DNA from: Candidatus Jettenia caeni
GTDB lineage: Bacteria > Planctomycetota > Brocadiia > Brocadiales > Brocadiaceae
Assembly: GCA_000296795.1 (NCBI GenBank)
Contig: BAFH01000003.1
Span: forward strand, 310,401 to 374,400
Direction of reading: 5' to 3'
DNA length: 64,000 nt
This document shows positions 53,564 to 62,980 of the stretch, one piece after another. Both the position numbers and the translations under genes were made by a program. The notes beneath the pieces were generated by a model. It had not been told where the DNA came from and did no database searches. It worked only from the letters and a program-made list of their open reading frames with translations. Every line of letters starts with the position of its first letter. Positions within the stretch are counted from its first letter, which is position 1.

Positions 53564-54790
53564 TTAACGGGCTGACACCATTGCATCTCTTAGTACTTGT
53601 ATGGTATGCACACAGGTAATTTCAGAACCTCGTGAGGCAAGAAGATCCTCGATCTGCATCCGGCATCCGGGACATCCCGTTGCTACTGCTTTTGCACCGC
53701 TTTTTTCTATGGTTCTTGCCTTATGTTCACCAATCTTCATTGAGAGGTCATAATGCAGTATATTAAATATTCCACCGCCGCCGCAGCATCGTTCCGGAGT
53801 TTCCATTTCCTGAAACTGGGCCGAACGTCTCAGGATATCCCTCGGCTGCTTTGAGATATTTTGTCCCCAATGGAGATGACATGGATCGTGGTATGAGATT
53901 TTTGTCGTTAGGGGCTGTAGTTTATACGTAAAATATTTTTCAATAAACTCGGATATATCATAGAGTTTTTCTCTAAATTTTTGAGAACGATCGCCTAAGA
54001 TATGATGGTAATCCCTTTTCAGTGTCCTTCCGCAAGTGGCGCAGGCAGTAATAATAAAATCAACCTGGGCTTCCTCAAATACCCTTACGTTTGTTTCCGC
54101 TAATTTCCGTGCTGTTTTTACGTCTCCCAGCGACCGTGCGGGAATACCGCAGCATAGCTGTTTGGAGGGAATAATTACCTCAACATCGAGATGGTGTAAT
54201 ACCTCGACCACCGCATCTGCAATATCGGTATAAACATAGTTGATAAGGCATCCCACATAAAAACCCACCCGCATTTTAGGATTATGTATCTTTTTTGTAG
54301 TACGGTATTTGTCTAATACAAATTCTTTTGCCAGAGGCGGAATCCATCTTCCATCCATAAACATCAGCGGTAAATGCCTCATGGCGCCATGTCGTTTTAA
54401 GGGAACAATCCGTTGAAAAGCGCTGGCTGATTTTAAAAGAAGATTAAAGAGCCGTCTTCGGGGAAGAAAGAGCTGTAATATTATTCGTGGTATAAGCCAT
54501 ATCCCGATATGATTTGCCAGGTCATCGGTCATTGTCTGTATAATAAAATCATAATCGACGCCCGAAGGACAGATACTGGAGCATCGGAGGCATTTCTTAC
54601 AGGAGAGGAGATAATCTCTCAACTGTTTTGTGTAAAAGATCTCGCCATCCCGTAATGCTTCTGCAAGGCTAATGCGACCTCGCGCTACCATGGACTCGTT
54701 ACCTGTTTCGATAAAAACAGGGCAGATTGAGCGACACTTACCACATTTAGCACACTTGTTAATTTCCGTTTCCCGTGTTTTCGTAATCAT
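53564..54790 (-). CDS. GlcF/LutA-like iron-sulfur protein with CCG domains
   Basis: 408 residues. Two 4Fe-4S ferredoxin motifs at the N-terminus (CAKCGKCRSICP at about 13-24; CKKCLRCSSICPSG at about 64-77) and two cysteine-rich CCG domains (CCGIPARSLGD; CCGGGGIFN, followed by GCPGCRMQIEDLL). This is the layout of the glycolate oxidase iron-sulfur subunit and related heterodisulfide-reductase-like proteins. No flavoprotein subunit (GlcD/E) lies beside it, so the electron donor is unknown. The 204-base gap on its 3' side carries the inverted AAGGCTTTAGCCTTGC repeat and 'accacggaggacgc' text, no gene. Confidence 0.85.
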   Translation of the reverse strand: MITKTRETEINKCAKCGKCRSICPVFIETGNESMVARGRISLAEALRDGEIFYTKQLRDYLLSCKKCLRCSSICPSGVDYDFIIQTMTDDLANHIGIWLIPRIILQLFLPRRRLFNLLLKSASAFQRIVPLKRHGAMRHLPLMFMDGRWIPPLAKEFVLDKYRTTKKIHNPKMRVGFYVGCLINYVYTDIADAVVEVLHHLDVEVIIPSKQLCCGIPARSLGDVKTARKLAETNVRVFEEAQVDFIITACATCGRTLKRDYHHILGDRSQKFREKLYDISEFIEKYFTYKLQPLTTKISYHDPCHLHWGQNISKQPRDILRRSAQFQEMETPERCCGGGGIFNILHYDLSMKIGEHKARTIEKSGAKAVATGCPGCRMQIEDLLASRGSEITCVHTIQVLRDAMVSAR

Positions 54791-55056
54791 AATGTTTATT
54801 TTACAATACCTTATTCTTTATCATGTACTTCATTCTGTTGTTTTCCTTAAATCCTGGAAAATATCTATTTAATATAACACAAATTTACTATAATTTAAAT
54901 AAACTAATCCACTACTGTTGCAGTATATTTCGTATAGCGGATAAATAGCAGTATTGTATATATGAATTATCTTTAAACGTATCTTAGGCTTTTGTGATCT
55001 ATTTACCAGGGCAGGATTTATACGCTCCTGCGTATTTACTTTATGGAATATGATGT

Positions 55057-56925
55057 ATGTCAAAAATAAAAATTCTTCCCTCATCTGTTATTAATAAAAT
55101 TGCTGCAGGTGAGGTGATTGACCGCCCGGCATCTGTAGTAAAGGAATTGATTGAGAATGCTATTGATGCCGGAGCATCGAGAATTGATACGTATTTAGAA
55201 GATGGGGGCAGAAAACTGATACGTGTCTCAGATGATGGTGTCGGGATGGATACTGAAGACCTTGCGATTGCCTTTCAAAGCCATGCTACCAGTAAACTGC
55301 AGAGTGCAGATGATTTATTTTCAATTCATTCCCTGGGTTTTCGGGGAGAAGCGCTGCCGAGTATTGGAGCCATTTCACACGCGTGTATTATTTCCAGGGC
55401 GAAAGGAACTATACACGGAGCGGAAATAAGAATCGACGGCGGAGTTCTTGGGCACATGAAGGAGCGGGGTGCGCCTGAAGGTACACAAGTTGAGGTAAGG
55501 GATCTGTTTTTTAATACTCCTGTACGGAAAAAATTCATGAAGACCGCACCTACGGAAATAGCGTATATTTCCGAAGTATTAACGAGATTTTCTCTCTCCT
55601 ATCCGAAGATTCATTTTACCCTTATGCATAACAACAGGATGGTGTTCAACCTTCCACCCGTTCATGATGTAGCTGAACGTATTGGGATGTTCTTTGGTGA
55701 GGAGATGAGAAAACATCTTATCAGCGTATTTCTCAGAGAGGAAATGTGTGCCCTTTCAGGATATGTTGTACCTCCTTTTTTTAATAAAGCGAATGCAAGG
55801 ATGCAATTCATATTTTTGAATGGCCGCTATATCAAGGATAGCGCTATCTTTCGGGCTATTCATGAGGCCTATCACGGAAAATTAATGCATAAGAGGTATC
55901 CGATTGTTTTCTTGTTTCTTCAGGTGGAGCCATCCGAGGTGGACGTGAATGTCCACCCGACAAAAATTGAGGTGCGCTTCCGGAATACGAACGTAATGTA
56001 TAATTATATCCTTTCAGCATTAAAAGAAGGTTTAAATAAATCAACAACTCAACCTGCTACGATACTATCTCCTATACAAGAGCTGGAAAGGGAATCGATA
56101 AAGACAGAGGGAGCAGACCTTATAAAAAAGTCATTGTGGGAACAATTCTCTTTTAAAAGGGCAGATGAGCTTTCCACGAGACATGGATTAACAAAGAGGC
56201 ATGAACCTATCTCTCTTCCTTGCGAAAGCGCAAACAGGGACGATGAAAAATCTGTTTTGAGACCTATATCGAAGATAGATAATGATATTCAAACGAACAG
56301 AGAAACAGATAAAGAAGAAAAGATAAGAATTCCGGAAGGCATTATGAGAAGCAAGAGAGTATATCTCCAAATTCATAATTCCTACATCGTAGAAGAGACG
56401 GAAGATGGATTGAATATTATAGATCAACATGCCCTGCACGAGATAATCTTGTACCATGAAATAGAATCGAGTATACGCGCTTCCAGGTCTTTCAGTCAAC
56501 GCTTACTAATACCCGAACTTGTCGAGCTGAATCCAAAAGATTTTTTTAGTGTTATCAGTTTGAGAGAATATCTGGAATCGATAGGAATTGAGGCTGAGGA
56601 GTTTGGTCAGCATACGGTTGTGATCCGTTCCTTTCCGCAAATTCTGAAGCATTTAAATGCCAAAGCATTTATAGAGGAGATACTAGCCGAATTAAGCGAG
56701 GAAGATTTCCTGAAAGGAAAAGATAAGATTTTAAGCAAGTTAATCAGCGTTATGGCATGCAAAGGCGCTATCAAGGCAGGTCAAAGGCTTGAACCACAAG
56801 AGATAGAAGAACTCCTGGAAAAGAAAAGAAGTATACATGCATACATACATAACTGTCCACACGGCAGACCAACAGCTTTAAATTTTTCTCTGGATGAGTT
56901 ACAAAGACAATTCAAAAGAAAATAG
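55057..56925 (+). CDS. mutL: DNA mismatch repair protein MutL
   Basis: 622 residues. The N-terminal GHKL ATPase has VINKIAAGEVIDRPASVVKE, ENAIDAGAS, SDDGVGMD, HATSKL and GFRGEALPSIG. The C-terminal dimerisation domain has the endonuclease motif as DQHALHE (from residue 456), then ACKGAIKAGQRL and CPHGRP. In the usual DQHA(x)2E(x)4E pattern the second Glu is His here, with Glu one residue later. The variable linker is about 330-430. Acts with MutS in post-replicative repair. No MutS gene lies in the window. The 266-base gap before it is AT-rich with no assigned promoter. Confidence 0.97.
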   Translation: MSKIKILPSSVINKIAAGEVIDRPASVVKELIENAIDAGASRIDTYLEDGGRKLIRVSDDGVGMDTEDLAIAFQSHATSKLQSADDLFSIHSLGFRGEALPSIGAISHACIISRAKGTIHGAEIRIDGGVLGHMKERGAPEGTQVEVRDLFFNTPVRKKFMKTAPTEIAYISEVLTRFSLSYPKIHFTLMHNNRMVFNLPPVHDVAERIGMFFGEEMRKHLISVFLREEMCALSGYVVPPFFNKANARMQFIFLNGRYIKDSAIFRAIHEAYHGKLMHKRYPIVFLFLQVEPSEVDVNVHPTKIEVRFRNTNVMYNYILSALKEGLNKSTTQPATILSPIQELERESIKTEGADLIKKSLWEQFSFKRADELSTRHGLTKRHEPISLPCESANRDDEKSVLRPISKIDNDIQTNRETDKEEKIRIPEGIMRSKRVYLQIHNSYIVEETEDGLNIIDQHALHEIILYHEIESSIRASRSFSQRLLIPELVELNPKDFFSVISLREYLESIGIEAEEFGQHTVVIRSFPQILKHLNAKAFIEEILAELSEEDFLKGKDKILSKLISVMACKGAIKAGQRLEPQEIEELLEKKRSIHAYIHNCPHGRPTALNFSLDELQRQFKRK

Positions 56926-57015
56926 CAATAATAAAATATCGTAACATTGATTTTAAACTATCCTATGTTTTTTTATAGTGAGAGTTTAAGTATATTTAAA
57001 GGGCCAAGAAATCAC

Positions 57016-57044
57016 TTGACTTTTATTTTTACGAGTGATAAGAT
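57016..57044 (+). promoter_or_regulatory. Sigma-70-type promoter of the queD-hps-mcs-clpC run
   Basis: TTGACT (57016-57021), a 17-base spacer and TAAGAT (57039-57044), 67 bases before queD. Confidence 0.55.
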
Positions 57045-57110
57045 TTTTATATAATTCATTGTGGCAATTTGTATTACGGTAAAACAAGACATCTCTTTGG
57101 TGTAGAGTAC

Positions 57111-57476
57111 ATGTTTGAATTAATCGTTGAAACAGATTTTTCTGCAGCGCATAACCTGCGGGAATACAAAGGGCAATGCGAGAGGCTTCACGGTCATAAT
57201 TGGAAGGTTCAGGTTGTTTTAAAGGCTGAAAATTTGAACAAATTAGGTATGGTTATGGATTTTCGGGAAGCGAAAACTATTCTTGGAGAGATCATAAATA
57301 CTTTTGATCACGCTTACTTGAACGAACTTCCTGCTTTCAAGGTTTTAAACCCAACGACGGAAAACCTTTCTCAATTACTCTATCATGAGTTGAAGAGTAA
57401 ACTGCCCGCCGGAGTGATGGTTGGCAGAGTAACAACCTGGGAATCTGACCGTTGCGGGGCTGTATATTTTGAATGA
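57111..57476 (+). CDS. queD: 6-carboxytetrahydropterin synthase / 6-pyruvoyl-tetrahydropterin synthase-like
   Basis: 121 residues from the ATG at 57111. Zinc ligands are present: His in FSAAHNLREY and the pair in CERLHGHNW. The catalytic Cys (GQCERLHGHNW), the DFRE motif, NTFDHAYLNE and the terminal Glu in TTWESDRC complete the family. QueD makes 6-carboxy-tetrahydropterin in queuosine/7-deazaguanine synthesis, and the CxxxHxH motif suits QueD. No other que gene lies beside it. First gene of a probable unit with hps/rraA 26 bases later. Confidence 0.9.
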   Translation: MFELIVETDFSAAHNLREYKGQCERLHGHNWKVQVVLKAENLNKLGMVMDFREAKTILGEIINTFDHAYLNELPAFKVLNPTTENLSQLLYHELKSKLPAGVMVGRVTTWESDRCGAVYFE

Positions 57477-57502
57477 GTTCTTTTACAATATAAGGGTAGG
57501 CA

Positions 57503-58792
57503 ATGGCGGTAATATTACAAGTGGCCCTCGATTTTGTTGATCTTCACCGGGCTGTAAAGGTTGCTCAGGAGGCGATTGAGGGGGGGGCTGATTGGCTTGA
57601 GATTGGCACTCCGCTTATTAAGAGCGAGGGGATGAATGCGATACGCCATTTTAGAAAGTTATTTCCTGCTGTAACTTTGGTTGCTGATATGAAAACTATG
57701 GATGCGGGTCGTACTGAGGTGGAGATGGCTGCAAAAGCGGGTGCGAATATTGCCGTTGTGATGGGGCATGCTCCTGATTCAACAATAAGGGAGTGTATAG
57801 AGGCGGGAAGGAATTATGGTATAAAAATTTGTGTAGACTTTATGAATGATAGCAAAATCGATGAACATATTACGAATATAGAAAAATGGGGCGCAGATTA
57901 TATTGCTGTTCATACCGCTATAGATGATCAAATGCATGGGGAAACGCCTTTCAATATGTTGCAGCGTATCGGTAGTAAAGTAAAAATACCCATCGCTGTT
58001 GCAGGTGGTATAAATTCTGAAAACGTACTGGATACCGTAAATGCAGGAGCAAGCGTTGTTATTGTCGGTGGATATATTACGAAATCAAAAAACGCAAAAG
58101 TTGCAGCAGAAAGTATTAAGAATGCGATTAGAGAGAATCGGCGGATCTGTACGACACTATTTAAAAGGGTAACGCCCGAAGAAGTCCGGGATGCTTTAAT
58201 GAAACTTTCTACGGCGAATATTTCAGATGGCAGTCACCGTGCAGAAGGTATTACCGGATTATACCCAATATATACTAATATGAAATTGCTCGGTAATGCG
58301 GTTACTGTCCGGACATATCCTGGCGACTGGGCAAAGCCGGTTGAGGCTATAGATATTGCAAAAGAGGGTGATATAATTGTGATTGATGCGGGAGGGACTG
58401 GTCCTGCAGTTTGGGGAGAATTAGCAACTCACAGTGCATTGCAAAAAAAAATACGGGGTGTGGTTATTCATGGAGCAATGCGGGACGTTGCAGAAATCAG
58501 GAAATTAAACTTTCCGGCTTTTACAAAAATGGTGATGCCAATGGCGGGTGAACCAAAAGGATTTGGTGAGATTAACGTGCCGATTCGCATATCGGGAATT
58601 CAAATAAATCCTGGTGATTGGATTATAGGAGATGATGATGGGTTGATGGTGCTTCCCCAGTCGGAAGCAGATATTATGGTTAATTACGGTATGGACTGTT
58701 TAGAAAAAGAGAATAGGATTCGAGAGGAAATAATATCTGAAAAAAGTTCTTTAGGAAAAGTCATAGATGTGTTAAAATGGGAAAAAAGATGA
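57503..58792 (+). CDS. 3-hexulose-6-phosphate synthase fused to an RraA-like domain
   Basis: 429 residues; ATG at 57503 with GGGTAGG six bases upstream. Residues 1-210 are an HPS/OMP-decarboxylase-like barrel (LQVALDFVDL, EIGTPLIKSEGM, DMKTMDAGRTEVEMA, GGINSENV), which condenses formaldehyde with ribulose 5-phosphate or runs in reverse to make pentose. Residues about 215-425 are an RraA/demethylmenaquinone-methyltransferase-like domain (VRDALMKLSTANISDG, IVIDAGGTGPAVWGELA, GVVIHGAMRDVAEIRKLNFPAF). This replaces the isomerase HPI found fused in some archaea. Such Hps-RraA fusions are known in several lineages. The role of the second domain here is not clear; aldolase-type activity on a keto acid is one option. 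Confidence 0.87.
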   Translation: MAVILQVALDFVDLHRAVKVAQEAIEGGADWLEIGTPLIKSEGMNAIRHFRKLFPAVTLVADMKTMDAGRTEVEMAAKAGANIAVVMGHAPDSTIRECIEAGRNYGIKICVDFMNDSKIDEHITNIEKWGADYIAVHTAIDDQMHGETPFNMLQRIGSKVKIPIAVAGGINSENVLDTVNAGASVVIVGGYITKSKNAKVAAESIKNAIRENRRICTTLFKRVTPEEVRDALMKLSTANISDGSHRAEGITGLYPIYTNMKLLGNAVTVRTYPGDWAKPVEAIDIAKEGDIIVIDAGGTGPAVWGELATHSALQKKIRGVVIHGAMRDVAEIRKLNFPAFTKMVMPMAGEPKGFGEINVPIRISGIQINPGDWIIGDDDGLMVLPQSEADIMVNYGMDCLEKENRIREEIISEKSSLGKVIDVLKWEKR

Positions 58793-58836
58793 TTTTATTA
58801 GACTTAATCTAAAGATTCGATTGAGGTAATTAAAGA

Positions 58837-59337
58837 ATGAAGTGTGAGTCCTGCAATAAAAAGCATGCGACGGTTCATTTAACCGAAATTGTTGGCACTG
58901 CAAAGAAAGAGCGGCACCTTTGCGAAGAATGCGCGCAAACCGTTAATACACAACTTGCAAAAATTCCAACACCTACAGAGATATTGACCAGCCTGATTAA
59001 TCAAGTAGCGCCAGAAATTAACGAGATGTCTAAGATCTCTTGCCCGGTATGTGGATTATCCTATCTGGATTTCCGCTCTCATGGTCGATTGGGTTGTCCT
59101 ATGGATTATACTATTTTCAGGAAAGGTTTGATCCCGTTATTAGAAAAGATGCATGGTAGTACTCAACATGTAGGAAAGGTTCCTTCGAGGGCCGGAAAAG
59201 AATTAATCAAAAAAAATGAACTCATGCAATTACGAAGCGAACTCAATAAAGCGGTGGAAAAAGAGGATTATGAAAAGGCGGCGGAGTTGAGGGACAAGAT
59301 TTATGAACTTTCAGGCGACAACAATAATGAAGATTAG
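58837..59337 (+). CDS. mcsA: McsA-type zinc-finger protein with UVR motif
   Basis: 166 residues. Two N-terminal zinc-binding Cys pairs (MKCESCNKK; HLCEECAQ), a second set (CPVCGLSY, LGCPMDY) and a C-terminal UvrB/UvrC (UVR) helix pair (LRSELNKAVEKEDYEKAAELRDKIYELS). McsA activates the protein arginine kinase McsB and links it to ClpC. GAGG 13 bases upstream of the start. Its end overlaps mcsB by 11 bases. No ctsR repressor gene is present upstream, unlike the Bacillus ctsR-mcsA-mcsB-clpC order. Confidence 0.92.
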   Translation: MKCESCNKKHATVHLTEIVGTAKKERHLCEECAQTVNTQLAKIPTPTEILTSLINQVAPEINEMSKISCPVCGLSYLDFRSHGRLGCPMDYTIFRKGLIPLLEKMHGSTQHVGKVPSRAGKELIKKNELMQLRSELNKAVEKEDYEKAAELRDKIYELSGDNNNED

Positions 59338-60385
59338 TGATTTAACTGATAATACAGGAGAATGGTTAAGAGGAACGGGACCTGATTCAGATATTGTTAT
59401 TAGCAGCAGGATTCGTTTGGCAAGGAATGTGGCGCGATTTCCCTTTCTTTCGAGGGCCAATGTAAAGCAAAAAACGGAACTTGAGGAAATCATAAGGGAT
59501 AAGATTAAGGAATCTGAAATTACCCAGGACCTTTTTTATGTAAATCTTGCAGATATTTCGCCTGTGGATCGGCTTTTTCTTGTAGAACGTCATCTTATTA
59601 GCAGGGAGCATGCCGGAGGAGAGGGCGTAAGGGGCGTTGCTTTTGGAAAATCAGAAACCATTAGTCTTATGGTAAACGAAGAAGATCACCTGAGAATACA
59701 AGTGATTCGTTCAGGATTTGAATTAAAGGAAACATGGAAAACAATTGATGATATTGATAATAAGTTAGAGAAAAAGATAAACTATGCTTATTCCTCGCGT
59801 TTTGGTTATTTGACATCCTGCCCTACGAATGTTGGCACCGGAATGAGAGCCTCTGTTATGTTGCATTTACCTGCACTGGGCATGACACACCATATTGAAA
59901 AGGTATTTAATGCGGTTGTGAAACTTGGACTAGTAGTAAGGGGGATGTATGGTGAGGGGACGCAAGTTTCCGGAGATTTGTATCAAATCTCTAACCAGTT
60001 TACCCTTGGGAAATCAGAATTGGAAATTATTGAAATTATAGAGAGTGTGATTCCCAGGATTACCAGTTATGAGCGAATGGCGCGAAAAGCATTGGTTTCT
60101 GAAAGCCGGGAACAATTGGAAGACCGTGTATGGCGGTCTTACGGTATGCTTAAGGTCGCGCGGACGATTTCTTCCGATGAAATTTTGCACTTGCTATCTC
60201 AAGTACGAATGGGCGTTAACTTAGGAATAATTAACGATATTCAAATGAAAACATTAAATGAACTCTTCATACTTACACTACCTGGGCATTTACAAAAGTT
60301 AGAAGGACGAGAGCTTACTTCTGCTCAGAGAAATATTATTCGCGCATCGTATGTAAGAAAGCGCCTTGAAAAGATAGAAAGTTGA
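59327..60385 (+). CDS. mcsB: Protein arginine kinase McsB
   Basis: 352 residues from the ATG at 59327; a slightly earlier in-frame start lies inside mcsA and adds no conserved sequence. Guanido-kinase catalytic fold: SSRIRLARNVARFPF, HLISREHAGGEG, VNEEDHLRIQ (acidic and basic residues of the active site) and LTSCPTNVGTGMRASVMLHLP with the phosphagen-kinase-type Cys. McsB phosphorylates arginines of proteins and thus marks them for ClpCP. Operon with mcsA and clpC, 17 bases before clpC. Confidence 0.95.
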   Translation: MKISDLTDNTGEWLRGTGPDSDIVISSRIRLARNVARFPFLSRANVKQKTELEEIIRDKIKESEITQDLFYVNLADISPVDRLFLVERHLISREHAGGEGVRGVAFGKSETISLMVNEEDHLRIQVIRSGFELKETWKTIDDIDNKLEKKINYAYSSRFGYLTSCPTNVGTGMRASVMLHLPALGMTHHIEKVFNAVVKLGLVVRGMYGEGTQVSGDLYQISNQFTLGKSELEIIEIIESVIPRITSYERMARKALVSESREQLEDRVWRSYGMLKVARTISSDEILHLLSQVRMGVNLGIINDIQMKTLNELFILTLPGHLQKLEGRELTSAQRNIIRASYVRKRLEKIES

Positions 60386-60402
60386 AAGGATAGGTATGTA
60401 CT

Positions 60403-62883
60403 ATGTTTGATCGATTTACTGATCGTGCTAGAAAAGTTATGGCGCTCGCACGCGAGGAAGCCAGGCGATTCAATCACGAATATATTGGAACCGAGCATAT
60501 TTTGCTGGGGTTGGTGAAGGAAGGCAGCGGGGTTGCGGCAAATGTTTTGCAAAACCTCGATATAGAGCTGAAAAAAATACGTCTTGAAGTAGAAAAAATT
60601 GTGCAAAGCGGTTCAGACCTTGTTTCCGTAGGACAGTTACCCTTCACCCCGCGTGTAAAAAAGGTACTGGAATACGCTATGGAAGAAGCACGGGCATTAG
60701 GGCACAATTATATTGGGACAGAGCATTTATTATTGGGATTGCTGAGAGAACAGGAAGGTGTTGCGGCACAGGTATTGTTAAATCTTGGCGTAAAACTTGA
60801 GGATGTACGGGAAGAGGTTATTGGATTGCTGGGCTCTGAAGCTGCTCAAGGGGGCGCCAATCAGGAGAAAGAAGAAAAGAAGGGGAAATCGAAAACCCCT
60901 GCTTTAGATTCTTTTGGGAGGGACCTTACACAACAAGCGAGAGAACATGAGCTTGACCCTGTTATTGGACGTCAGGATGTGATTGAACGTGTTATTCAAG
61001 TCTTGTGCCGGCGCACAAAGAACAACCCAGTGTTGTTAGGTGAGGCTGGTGTTGGAAAGACAGCTATCGTTGAAGGTCTTGCACAGGCAGTTGTGCAGGG
61101 GAATATTCCTGAATTATTAAGAGACCGGCGGATTGTAGCTCTGGACCTTGCAATGATGGTCGCTGGTACGAAATACAGAGGTCAATTCGAGGAACGTATT
61201 AAAGCGGTAATGTCTGAGGTAAAAAGGGCAAAAAATATCATCCTGTTTATTGACGAGCTGCATACTCTGGTAGGCGCAGGTGGCGCAGAAGGTGCAATTG
61301 ACGCATCCAATGTTTTAAAACCTGCATTATCACGGGGTGAAATCCAGTGTATTGGCGCTACTACGCTCGATGAATATAGAAAATATATTGAGAAAGACGG
61401 CGCCCTCGAAAGAAGATTCCAGACTATCGTTGTTGAACCTCCTTCGAAGCTGGAAACCATTGAAATACTGAAAGGACTTCGCGACCGATATGAGGCGCAT
61501 CACAAAGTTCAAATCCTGGACGAGGCTTTGGAGTCTGCAGCAGAATTATCAATTCGCTATATTACGGGAAGATACCTTCCTGATAAAGCTATTGATGTGA
61601 TTGATGAAGCATGCGCAAGGGTGAGGCTCAAAGCAACTACACAACCTCCCGATCTGAGGCATATCGAGGAAGAAATCAATAAACTGGAAAAAGATAAGGA
61701 CGAATCTGTGGCAATACAAGATTTTGAGAGAGCTGCCCGCCTACGGGATAAAGCGGATAAGCTGAAAAAGAAAAAAGAGTCTATTGAAAAGGAATGGCGG
61801 GAAACCCGCGCTGAGGTCGAAGGTGTTGTAAACAGTGAAATTGTAGCTGAAGTTGTTTCCAAGATGACAGGGATTCCTATTACCCGTATCGAATCTGCTG
61901 AAGCGAAGAGATTACTTCGTATGGAAGAAGAACTTCATAAGATGGTGATTAGTCAGGAAGAAGCAGTAAAAGCGATTGCCAAAGCGATACGTCGTTCTCG
62001 CGCAGGATTGAAAAACCCTAATCGTCCGGTAGCGTCTTTTATATTTGTAGGTCCATCCGGTGTAGGTAAGACTCACCTTGCAAGATCGCTGGCTAAATTC
62101 TTGTTTGGAGAAGAGGAAGCCCTTATTCAGATTGATATGTCTGAGTATATGGAAAAGCACAACATCTCACGGTTAATTGGCGCCCCTCCAGGCTATATTG
62201 GCTATGAAGAGGGAGGTCAACTGACAGAGAAAATTCGCCGGCGCCCGTATGCCGTGGTATTGTTGGATGAGATTGAGAAGGCCCATCCTGATGTATTTAA
62301 TATGCTCCTGCAGATTATGGAAGACGGGAAGTTAACTGATAGTTTCGGGCGGCATGTCGATTTCCGGAATGTAGTTATTATTATGACCTCAAATATCGGA
62401 GCAGATGTTATTAAGAATCAGGCATCTTTAGGTTTCAAGAAGGTAACGGATGAGCACACCTATGACACCATGAAAGAGCAACTCAAGAAAGAAGTTGATA
62501 AACATTTCCGTCCGGAGTTTTTAAACCGGGTAGATAATATTATCGTCTTCAAACCGCTGAATAAGGAAAATTTGAAGAATATTATTGAGATTGAATTGAA
62601 AGGTGTTAAACAGAGACTGCAGAGTTTCAATATTGAAGTTACCTTGTCGGACGATGTGCTGGAATTCCTGATAGAGAAAGGATATAATCAAAACTACGGC
62701 GCGCGTCCGCTGCGAAGAGCAATAGAAAGTTATTTAGAGGACCCGCTTTCAGAAGAGATATTACAGGGCAAGTTCGAGGGGAAGAGACATGTGAGGGCAA
62801 GGGTGCATGAGGGCAAGCTTGTCTTTGACGAGGTGGCTGAAAAACCAGAGCCTGCATTAGCAAATGCTGAAAGTAATCTCTAA
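60403..62883 (+). CDS. clpC: ATP-dependent Clp protease ATP-binding subunit ClpC
   Basis: 826 residues. Two Clp-N repeats at the start ([38 protein letters not shown]), AAA-1 with Walker A GEAGVGKT, a UVR motif in the middle domain ([17 protein letters not shown]), AAA-2 with Walker A GPSGVGKT and Walker [10 protein letters not shown], and the D2-small domain. The GF.....hydrophobic loop for ClpP docking is expected between sensor regions but was not assigned. Unfoldase for the ClpP protease, guided here by McsA/McsB. Followed by a terminator at 62907. Confidence 0.97.
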   Translation: MFDRFTDRARKVMALAREEARRFNHEYIGTEHILLGLVKEGSGVAANVLQNLDIELKKIRLEVEKIVQSGSDLVSVGQLPFTPRVKKVLEYAMEEARALGHNYIGTEHLLLGLLREQEGVAAQVLLNLGVKLEDVREEVIGLLGSEAAQGGANQEKEEKKGKSKTPALDSFGRDLTQQAREHELDPVIGRQDVIERVIQVLCRRTKNNPVLLGEAGVGKTAIVEGLAQAVVQGNIPELLRDRRIVALDLAMMVAGTKYRGQFEERIKAVMSEVKRAKNIILFIDELHTLVGAGGAEGAIDASNVLKPALSRGEIQCIGATTLDEYRKYIEKDGALERRFQTIVVEPPSKLETIEILKGLRDRYEAHHKVQILDEALESAAELSIRYITGRYLPDKAIDVIDEACARVRLKATTQPPDLRHIEEEINKLEKDKDESVAIQDFERAARLRDKADKLKKKKESIEKEWRETRAEVEGVVNSEIVAEVVSKMTGIPITRIESAEAKRLLRMEEELHKMVISQEEAVKAIAKAIRRSRAGLKNPNRPVASFIFVGPSGVGKTHLARSLAKFLFGEEEALIQIDMSEYMEKHNISRLIGAPPGYIGYEEGGQLTEKIRRRPYAVVLLDEIEKAHPDVFNMLLQIMEDGKLTDSFGRHVDFRNVVIIMTSNIGADVIKNQASLGFKKVTDEHTYDTMKEQLKKEVDKHFRPEFLNRVDNIIVFKPLNKENLKNIIEIELKGVKQRLQSFNIEVTLSDDVLEFLIEKGYNQNYGARPLRRAIESYLEDPLSEEILQGKFEGKRHVRARVHEGKLVFDEVAEKPEPALANAESNL

Positions 62884-62906
62884 ATGAAACAAAATAATTT
62901 GAAATA

Positions 62907-62942
62907 AAAAAAGGGGAGAGTGAAAACTCTTCCCTTTTTTTA
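62907..62942 (+). terminator. Intrinsic terminator after clpC
   Basis: AAAGGGGAGAGT pairs with ACTCTTCCCTTT (one wobble/mismatch) around GAAA, followed by a T tract. 24 bases after the clpC stop, so radA probably has its own promoter. Confidence 0.85.
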
Positions 62943-62980
62943 TTTCAGGATGTTGAGAGTAATTATAGTATTGGTACCCT

